64,000 bases of DNA from Anthopleura xanthogrammica (Eukaryota > Cnidaria > Anthozoa > Actiniaria > Actiniidae). Location: NCBI GenBank assembly GCA_964019055.1, contig OZ025206.1, forward strand, positions 23,090,578-23,154,577, written 5' to 3'. Below, one piece after another: positions 55,984 to 64,000 of the stretch. Under the pieces are notes generated by a model, which saw only the letters and a list, made by a program, of their open reading frames with translations, was not told the origin of the DNA and made no database searches. The translations under genes and the position numbers were made by a program. The first letter of the stretch is position 1. Each line of letters starts with the position of its first letter.

Positions 55984-58853
55984 ATGAGTAATACAGAAAA
56001 TAGGAGGTCTGATCTTCTCACAAACACTGAAAATGAAAATGTCTTCAACATGTTGGGGAAAAAATGTCAGGTGAGCTGATATTGTGCTTGAAACTGTGTC
56101 CTATTCGACGGTCAATTTCTTGTCTTCATGTACGAAGCTAAGCTTCCTCCCTTGTTTCAGCTCTTTCTTTCTTCTCTTGTAATTAAATCTTTCTTGTTTG
56201 TTTATCAGACCTTGGCCACTGCAGTAGTCCAACTGGTCGTTGCTTTCCCTGAGTCAAGGAGCCGATGGTCGAAGAAAACTACGGGAGTTGCCTGTTTTGT
56301 CAAGGACAATGCCAAACGTTCTTATTTTATTCGAATATACGATCTATCCAGGGTAAGATTATGTACTGAGACCGTCATAACTTTTATGGTTTATTATGGA
56401 ATCGAAATAGATTGAAATTTGGTTTTTTTTGGAGGTTTTTTGTTCTGAATTTTAAGTAATAAAAGTCGATTTTATAATTATTTTGAAGGATTGATATAAA
56501 ATAAGCTTAAAATTGTCTGTTTTCTAGTCACCATCCTTAGCATGGGAACAGGAACTCTATAACCAGTTCAAGTACATTGCTGTTCGCCCATACTTCCACA
56601 CATTTATAGCTGATGTGAGTAGAATTTGTTATTATTTATAATTATTAAGTTTTCATAGTGTACAATTCACATTGAATGCTATACATGTGCCAAAACCTCA
56701 GTATGTTGTACAGCTATTATAGTGGATTGTAATAGAGTAGACCTTTATTTTGTAAACAGTAATAATGAAAGGTGAAGAGTTGGATAGTCCCCTTCAAAGT
56801 TCCCTGCGCCGGCCATCTTGAAAGGTAGTCAGGCCTTTGCATTGAAGCAAGACGAACGGTGACCTTGCAATGATAGAGACTTGAATAAGTGTCCAAGGTG
56901 TTAAAAAATTCTCTATCATTGCAAGCTCACTGTTCATCTTGCTTCAATGCAAAGGCACAGCTTCCTTTCAAGATGGCGTAGGGAACTGTGAAAGAGACTA
57001 TTGCTTGACAGTTATTGATATGTTCAATGTCATAGTTAAACTGTATGTAATATTCAGGTGGTGTACAGTATATGAAAGTGGAATTTAAAGTTTGTGATAG
57101 CAAGGGCTGACACACCATCAACCCTGCTGTAACTAGATATATTATTATAATTGATGACAAACAAATATTTACATCTTTAGATCTATATATACTGTACTCT
57201 TATTAACCGAGTGCGAGGTCCGTACCATAAGTTATGGACCAAGTTTTTTCTACTGTTCTATAGGGCCTATAAAGGGGTCCTGGCAACATGCAACATGCCC
57301 TCAAAAAGTGGCGACATGCTTATATGTTAAAGCCGACATCCGACTTCCAATTTTCAAAAAAATGGTGACAATGACATACAAAATGAATAATGTTGACAGC
57401 GACATGCTGTTTTAATGTTTGTGACTGTCACAGCAATATAGAACTTTTTAACCCGCCTTTGTAAATTTTTTGTATGTTATTTTAAAGCTTATCTGACTAG
57501 GAAAATTACCTATATTTTATGTTACAACGACAGTGATATTCGTTTAAGAGTCGAAAAAGTGACACCGACATTTCGACTCTAGCCAAAGGTGACACGAGTG
57601 TTTTAAATTTAGTGACAAAGCTACACTAGACCCCCCCTATATAAGCCCCCTTATAGCCCAAGTGGGTAGTGTGTGGACCATGAAAAAGTGGAAAAAACAA
57701 GGATCCATAACTTACAGTACGCACCCAGCAAACAAGGTTAATAAGATATTTATTATATGGCAAGACATTGAGTTAAAAAAAAGAGGCAGAGAAACAAAAA
57801 CTAAAATTGACAGACACATGTCAAACGAGAACTGCATTGAAAGGGCTTCCTGTACTGTACATGCCAAAGTCATGCATGTTTGAATCAGATTTGAATTTTG
57901 AGATCACAAGTATGACATACCTTTTCATTTTCCAGTCCATACCATAAGTAATAAATAAAATAAATAAATGCGATTAATAATGGTAATAGAACTGAGATGA
58001 GTGCAATTTGGGCTGAAATCGCAAGAGTGATTACAAAATTGCACGACCGCGCAGCGGGAGTGCAATTTGTTAATCACGAGTGTGATTTCTGCCCAAAATT
58101 GCAAGACACTCAGTTCTATTACCTATTAATCATTTCCATTTTGAAACTTAATATATTAAAATACTCAACAGTTATTTGTAGCTTCAAAAGTGATTGTTTG
58201 ACAAAATGATGCAATTAATGATTCAAAATAGTGCAATTAATGCTTAAATCGCACACTTTGTAGCCAATCAGATTGCAGGATTTGCTAATGATTTCAAAAT
58301 GGATATGATTAACAGTGGAATCCACACATAGTGGCTATTCCTCCACTGCATTCCAATTGGAATTTAGAAGTTGATTTTTGATACCATAAGTTATGGCATA
58401 AGTGAAATAACCTTGCCATATACAGGGGATTTATTTACCAGCCAAGAGGTCCAGATAGCGAAAAACTGTGCCCGAGGTCTCAAATATATATGGACTGAGG
58501 CCTTAGACCAAGGTCTGTTTTCGAGGCCTATTTTTCCTATCTGGACCAACTTTAGGAAGGAACTTTTTCCCATTTACTTTTCCACTTGTTTTGCGAATAT
58601 TTGTTTTGATGCATTAGCAATCTGTTTTCCCATGCATGCATACAGTAATGTCAGGATACTGGCATCAGAACGCATGGTTATTAGAATAACCAACCCCAAA
58701 GAAATAGACAAGAAATATTTGATATTTGATGTTTACTCTTATGGTATTTTCAGAATTTTAATGCAGGATTAAACTTTTCGAGTGAGGATGAAGCAAGATA
58801 TTTCCAGCATCAAATTGGAAGCAAGCTGAAAGCAAAGCAACAAAGGAGACAAG
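55984..58853 (+). CDS. WASL: WASP exons 1-4: WH1 domain
   Basis: Residues of exons 2-4 give TLATAVVQLVVAFPESRSRW, GVACFVKDNAKRSYFIRIYD, WEQELYNQFKYIAVRPYFHT and LNFSSEDEARYF. This is the complete series of WASP WH1 (EVH1) blocks, including the W-E-Q-E-L-Y and FHTF signatures. WH1 binds WIP-family proteins. Exon borders are phase 0, 0, 0 and then 1. Confidence 0.93.
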
Positions 58854-61800
58854 GTTTGTCAATCTAATGTGAATAAGAAGAAATAAAGAATGCCTTTATA
58901 AGAGCACACATCACACCTAGGTGTCCGGAGCACTCACGAACCGTCCAATCACAGCGCGTTTCGATGCTTAGCCAAGCGGCCCTTGCTCCAAGTCTCTTCC
59001 CAATACAAAAACACGCGTTTCAAAGAATTTAGAGAAAAAAGTTGAAGTATACGTGTTGTTTAAAAAATTAAAGTAAATCTTTGCGATCCATCTCCTCAAA
59101 TTCTGTGAGATATATGACTTTTAAGACTCGGGCGAGGGCCGCTTGAATTACAACAACAATCCTTTTTGCGCTTAGTTTTTCGTACAGCTGGACACTTGAA
59201 CCCATGTGCCTGAACTTTCAAATGTGCCATTCATATCCAAAATAATGGTTATTGTAAGCATATTATATCCTGAAAGAAATTATAAAACTTATTGGCAGTG
59301 CTGTATTCATAAAGCCCTTGAATTGGGATTGTCAGAACCCTCAAGAAGTGCTGAGAAGCACTCTGCTATGCCTCATACTTCTGCTAACACTTCTCTGACA
59401 TGTTCCTAGTTTCTACCAATATTCCTGCATGCTTTTTAACTGCACACAGCATGATGCAAATTAATTTTAGTATTTTAGAGAAAAGGGCAATCTAAAATGT
59501 TCTCTAACTTACATAGGATAACTTGGAATTTTTTGCTTCAATTTCTTCCCAACAGATCGCAGAAATCAATCCAAGCACAGAGGAGCTGCCCCTCCTCCAG
59601 CAGTAGGAGGCAGTGTAGAAGCAGAAAGCAGAACAGGTATTTTATTTTTATTATTTTTAACTGACTGTACAGTATATTAAAGCAATATCTGTCAGTAGTT
59701 ATTGCATGTGACAGCTTTTGTTATCAGAGAAGATGTACCTGTTATGTCCTTGTTGATAATTGTTTTATTGATACATCAGTTGTTTACATTGTAAATTGTA
59801 CAAGTGCAAGGGCAGATACAGGAATTATTGAGAGGGGGTCCAAATGTTGAGAGAGAAGTCCAATACTTCATGCAAAGTTTACTTCAAAGCTGTGGAAAAA
59901 CTAAATTTTAGGACTAGCTGTTTCTGATAGAAAGTGAGATGCTGCGATACATAGCCTATAACATAATTACAAAATCTTATACTTTAATGGAATATATGAA
60001 GGTACCAAGAAATGAATAGAATGCATTAATAGAGACTGTAAAGAGAACAGAATGTATACTTTGTAAATATTATAGTAAAGTATGGGGCCTCGATTTCATG
60101 CTCGTCTCATTTGATATTTCCTTGGTAAATCATGCTGATTTAAGCTGTCTTAGGGCTATTATAATGCCCTCCAGCACTCCATAGATGAACAAAATGGCTC
60201 TCAAAATCTCTGGTTTTCGAAAATAGTCGAAAACAAGGCAGCAGAATTCCAAGAATAACGGCTTCAAGCGGGAACTAATTATGCAGCCAGTAAATGTCAT
60301 CCCTCATTTACATAAAACACTGACAGTGTCAATCAAAACTCCAAAATAATATGGTCTTGCTAGGGCTTGGAGAACGTTTAGGTCCAGAAAAACACTGAAA
60401 AACCTCAAAAACCTCCAGGAGTCAAAGGGTTAATAAGGGGTCTGTTAGATGAAGGTCTAAGTCTGCATGTAAATATGTTTTCTGTGTTTCCTAGATGGAG
60501 GAATGGTACATTCACCTTCTCAAACCAGCCTGACATCAATTGGCAGTAATACATCCAGGAAAAAGAGTATAAAAGAAAAGAAAGACAAGAATAAAAAGGG
60601 AAAAGGCAGAACCAGGTTGTCCAAGGAGGACATTGGGACTCCTGAAAATTTTAAGTAAGTACAGTGTAAGGGGATTATATTTCACTCACCTCTCATCTCT
60701 GGGGATTTGGGTTCAATTCCTGAACCAACCTTGTTCCCAGGGGCCTTTCACCAAGAGAAGAGAAGACCCTGGTGTGGGCTGGTCAGGTGACAACCTGACA
60801 CCCAGAAAATTTGGGTGTTTTGGGAGATCTGCTGAAGAAATAACTGAGAGAATGGAGGCTCATTAAATAAGCATAAATTAATTATGGCTTGCCTTTCAAA
60901 CAAACCAAAGTTCAGTGCTTCGTCACATGGAATTTGCTTAAAAGAAAGGCAATTGTCTAGATGAAGGTGATATTTCTGGGCATATTTCAGGATCCTATAA
61001 AATTTATCGTACATTCTGTATCAATTTTATTAATGTTTGCACATTACTGTCAGATCTCTTAAATATTTGACCAATTTATCAGGGGCAGTAAGGGGTTTTC
61101 ACATGAAATTGTGTAATTTTTTTTATTACATGTATTTTTGTGATCTGAGATGAGCATGTTCTAAACTTCCTAGCTGATTCGTGAATTTTCTTGAATTTGA
61201 GCATTTGATAATTTTCTTGAGCTGTGATTGTCCATTTTTAATTTTTTGTTAATGTGCCAAGACCCCCCCCCCCCCCCTTACAGCCTCTGATTTATACATA
61301 CAAACTCCAACAAACTCTGCTTACATGTACATGTACGTACTGTACATGAGGCCAGAAATTGAATCTGTGACATCAGAAGTGAGAGGCAACTGTAGTACCT
61401 CTGCTACACCATAATTTCACCCTTGATTCTCATAATAGAAGAATCCAAATAACAATACATGTCTCTAGATGGATATTTGAAACCAGGTGATCTGAGGAAA
61501 AGCGATTAGCCAAATGAATCAGATTGCGAATCACTTTTCTAAAAAAGAATCAATCCAATGCATCTTTTCGAGCCCAATCATTGATGAAATAGGGGGAAAT
61601 CAAAACAAAACAAGTGTTAGTACAAATATGCAAGGAGAAGTGTCATTTAGGCTCAAAATGTTTTTACTTCAAAGAATATGTTGTCTAGATGAGACTAGGA
61701 ATATATTTTAATGGGTTAGTTTCATGGATTTTTATTAAAGAATTACCGTTAAAATAATCTCGAAGAAGCTACAGAAAAGCTTTCTCGATTCCTTAGCATG

Positions 61801-64000
61801 ATTTAACTAAAATTTACACATCTTACGCTGCTCTTTGGTCCTTGGCAATCTCCAGGATGCTTTAAACATTAGGAAAATCCTTTTATCTGTTATTTAGAGT
61901 GTCTAGTTTTCGAAAAGAAAAGATTTATAGCTGAGAAAGTCGCTCATATAGCTTACAGTATTGACAAGATGGGTGGCATGAAACTCAAGTGAATTGAGTG
62001 TGCAGTGGATGATGGGATTGATTCTTTTTCAGATCAGGAAATCAAGCTTTGCGCACATAGTCAGATCACCTGGAGTGATAGGCATATCTCTGAGATTCAC
62101 ATTAAGCTTAAAATACTCTACAATAGCCATGAACATGCTGGCATTAATAATTTTAATAATTGTATCATTCTTTTAAAATGAAAAAAAAAAATTTTTCTTG
62201 ACAATAATTTATTATTTATCATGCAGGCATGTTGGTCACATTGGATGGGATCCTCAAGGTGGCTTTGATGTAAGTCTAAATAGCTTGTTTGTTCTCTGAC
62301 CATATTCAGACAGTCAATCTTTATTTACCTCACAAGCATCTTAAATTTGTTATCTACATGTATAGGGACTATTATTTTTTGCCAGAGAGGGTGATTGTTG
62401 GGGAAGGGTAGCAATAAAGAGCTTGATTCCCTCTTTTCACAGACATAAAACATGATCCAATGGAGGCAGATCCAGAAATTTGCAAGGGGGTGTCAAAAAT
62501 GAAATGAAAAAAAAAGTGACGATATAGTGACGTCATCAATTATTCTGATCTGAGTTAATTTGCACTTACATCTATTTGGGAGGGGGGTGTCCGATGCACC
62601 ACAGGACACCCCCTGGATATGCACCTGCCCTATTAATCTTCAAGAAATAATTTGACCAGGCTATCTCTTAAAGGGGAACTCTATTTTTTGGACACTTTAA
62701 AATAATCAAGTTTGAATTTTAAGATATAGAAATATTGAATGTGGCCTATTGTTTCTCCCACCTTCCTGTTAAAAAATCGTCCTTTAGACTCAAGATTATT
62801 CAGTGGATGGGCTATGCTTTTTTCTAGGTCAATAATGTTGACATGGATGTTAACTGGAAGAAGCTTTTCTCCATGATTGGTGTGACTGAAGGTCAGATGC
62901 AAGAGAAGAAAACAAGAGAGTTTATCTATGATTTTGTTCAAAGTCAAGGTGGAATTGAAGCTGTAACTATGCAAATCCAGAAAGAGACAACAGGTAAATA
63001 TAATGAAGAAATGTTACAATGCTGTTGTTTGCTTGTTTATGTATAAAGAGATAAGATATCATTCTTGATAGAAGGTTTCGTAAAGCATTGTGCAACATAA
63101 CCCTTGTGATTTTGTTATTGTATTCATTTGTTGTAGAGATGTCTAAACCTCTTTAGACATCTCTTAAAACCGAATGAGGGGTGCCTAACTTCCAAGTGAC
63201 AGGCCTTGCACTGGCAACACAATTTCAGAATTTTGTTGCAGAAAGCTGCAACATATTTCATTCTCACTAATACTATAATTATGTGATTTCCAAAATATTA
63301 TCTACAAGGAAAACATTTGAACTTCCTGCAACAATTTTTGTCTCAAGAGCATTGCCACTGTTTTGCTGCAATCCATAATACAGTACCACTGCACTATACT
63401 CTCATGCTGACATTGCCACACACAAAAAAATTATACTAAATTTGTGTTTCTGGCAAGAAGAGTACAAAAATTCACTCTCTATATCCTATACATTATATAC
63501 ATTATAACTAATATTTTCTGGAGTTATACAACATCTTCCTGCCAGAGTTCAGTGTTTAAAAAGCAGAATCATATGCCATATCGAAGTGAGACGAACGGTG
63601 AGCTTGCAATGATAGAGACGTGAATAATTATCCAAGGTGTTAAGAAAAGGTCTCTATCATTGCAAGGTCACTGTTCGTCTCGCTTTGATGCAAAGGCATG
63701 ACTACCTTTCAAGATGGCACAGGGATTATTTTGAAGGGGACTATTGCATCCAACTGCACTTCACAGTTACACATACAGTACTTGAAAAAAGGGTCTTTTG
63801 TAGTAGTCATCACTGTGAAAGGGACAATTAGATATAGTTTCAAACTCATAGAGGTTTTTGGCAGGGCTGCTTCTTTAATGTTAGGAATGATTTGTTTTCT
63901 AAGATGGGCAACCACCACCACCACCTTCAAGAGGTCCTCCTCCACCTCCATCAAGAGGTGCTCCACCACCACCACCATCTAGAGGATCAGTCCCTCCACC
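55984..64000 (+). CDS. WASL: WASP/N-WASP actin nucleation-promoting factor (3' end beyond window)
   Basis: Nine exons join with matching phases: 55984-56070, 56209-56352, 56528-56614, 58754-58853, 59556-59636, 60495-60654, 62227-62269, 62828-62993 and 63904 to beyond 64000. The product starts MSNTENRRSDLLTNTENENV. It then has a WH1 domain, a basic Lys-rich stretch, the CRIB/GTPase-binding domain and the start of the proline-rich region. The WH2 and acidic Arp2/3-binding parts should lie outside. The family relays Cdc42 and phosphoinositide signals to Arp2/3 actin branching at membranes. I chose the ATG at 55984 because the following sequence is a short first exon as in WASP genes. The gene is head-to-head with gene B, 3.7 kb away, and its introns contain MITEs and a SINE relic. 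Confidence 0.92.
56785..57000. mobile_element. MITE in WASP intron 3
   Basis: TAGTCCCCTTCAAAGTTCCC at the left pairs with the complement ending AGAGACTA at the right. The arms include GGCCTTTGCATTGAAGCAAG and CTTGCAATGATAGAGA. A second, left-truncated copy is at 63578-63743 in the last visible WASP intron. Confidence 0.75.
57971..58137. mobile_element. Palindromic MITE in WASP intron 3
   Basis: GGTAATAGAACTGAG pairs with CTCAGTTCTATTACC. The inner arms include TGCAATTTGGGC and GCCCAAAATTGCA around a GC-rich loop (CGACCGCGCAGCGGG). The remainder of the intron to 58753 has no recognised feature. Confidence 0.7.
59556..60654 (+). CDS. WASL: WASP exons 5-6: linker and basic region
   Basis: Exon 59556-59636 encodes a short Ala/Pro/Gly linker (HRGAAPPPAVGGSVEAESRT). 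Exon 60495-60654 encodes a Ser-rich part and the Lys-rich SIKEKKDKNKKGKGRTRLSK, then EDIGTPENF, the first half of the CRIB. The basic stretch is the expected phosphoinositide-binding site. The KEDIG...F end is closely matched by the first exon of gene B (KEDIGDPKDF). Confidence 0.88.
60660..60740 (+). mobile_element. Diverged SINE relic in WASP intron 6
   Basis: TTTCACTCACCTCTCATCTC and GGGTTCAATTCCTGAACC resemble the middle and box B of the SINE at 37700 and 47461. The left half is lost. Confidence 0.4.
62227..62993 (+). CDS. WASL: WASP exons 7-8: CRIB and GTPase-binding/autoinhibitory domain
   Basis: The 43-bp exon encodes HVGHIGWDPQGGFD and the next exon VNNVDMDVNWKKLFSMIGVT...TREFIYDFVQSQGGIEAV, the full GBD of WASP proteins. 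Active Cdc42 binds here and releases autoinhibition. The 43-bp size and phases (2 in, 0 out) are copied twice in gene B, which supports duplication of these exons. Confidence 0.93.
63578..63743. mobile_element. Second MITE of the 56785 family, WASP last visible intron
   Basis: GAGACGAACGGTGAGCTTGC at the left pairs with the complement near 63664-63682. The right end GGGGACTA is complete, but the left end is cut. Confidence 0.7.
63904..64000 (+). CDS. WASL: WASP exon 9: start of proline-rich region (runs off the window)
   Basis: After the acceptor TTTTCTAAG the frame reads GQPPPPPSRGPPPPPSRG and so on, in phase with exon 8. Proline-rich repeats bind profilin and SH3 domains. The same exon start, with a dead acceptor, is found at 10627. 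Confidence 0.85.
   Translation, partial: MGNHHHHLQEVLLHLHQEVLHHHHHLEDQSLH

Overview
The window is animal nuclear DNA, most likely from an anthozoan cnidarian (coral or sea anemone). It is AT-rich, its genes are split by GT-AG introns, and it is dense in palindromic DNA transposons, tRNA-derived SINEs, LINEs, a DIRS retroelement and a Penelope-like fragment. Its STAND/ROCO-type GTPase genes are of a kind known to be expanded in cnidarians. The assignment is inferred from gene families and not proven.

Layout. 1-9.0 kb: a 5'-truncated LINE on the minus strand (1306-8998) flanked by a perfect 15-bp target duplication. It carries inside it a 3.85-kb foldback element (1617-5466) inserted at TTAA. 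9.0-11 kb: a decayed THAP zinc-finger fragment and a broken copy of a WASP proline-rich exon. 11.2-16.7 kb: a degenerate DIRS retrotransposon (minus) whose gag is split by a second TTAA element with the same termini. 16.7-18.9 kb: another LINE fragment, also interrupted by a foldback element. 19.7-30.7 kb: gene A (plus), a Roc-COR GTPase ending in a HEPN-like domain and a coiled coil. 30.7-38.4 kb: intergenic, with a pure 1,457-bp TGAG array and a SINE carrying eight 57-bp tandem units. 38.4-52.3 kb: gene B (minus), an inverted paralog of gene A with extra 5' exons encoding CRIB motifs, a proline-rich region and a WH2-like motif. 56.0 kb to the window end: a WASP/N-WASP gene (plus), head-to-head with gene B.

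The main observation is gene B. Exons that look duplicated from the neighbouring WASP gene (a CRIB split over two exons at the same place and phase as in WASP, a following exon beginning with x-Asn-Asn, and a polyproline/WH2 exon) lie directly upstream of a Roc-COR-HEPN gene. They can be spliced to the Roc exon with all phases matching. This predicts a protein joining a Cdc42/Rac-binding (and possibly actin-binding) front end to a ROCO GTPase and a HEPN domain carrying an RxxxxH motif. Three tandem versions of the x-Asn-Asn exon suggest alternative N-termini. Genes A and B converge tail-to-tail, with the TGAG array near the symmetry axis.
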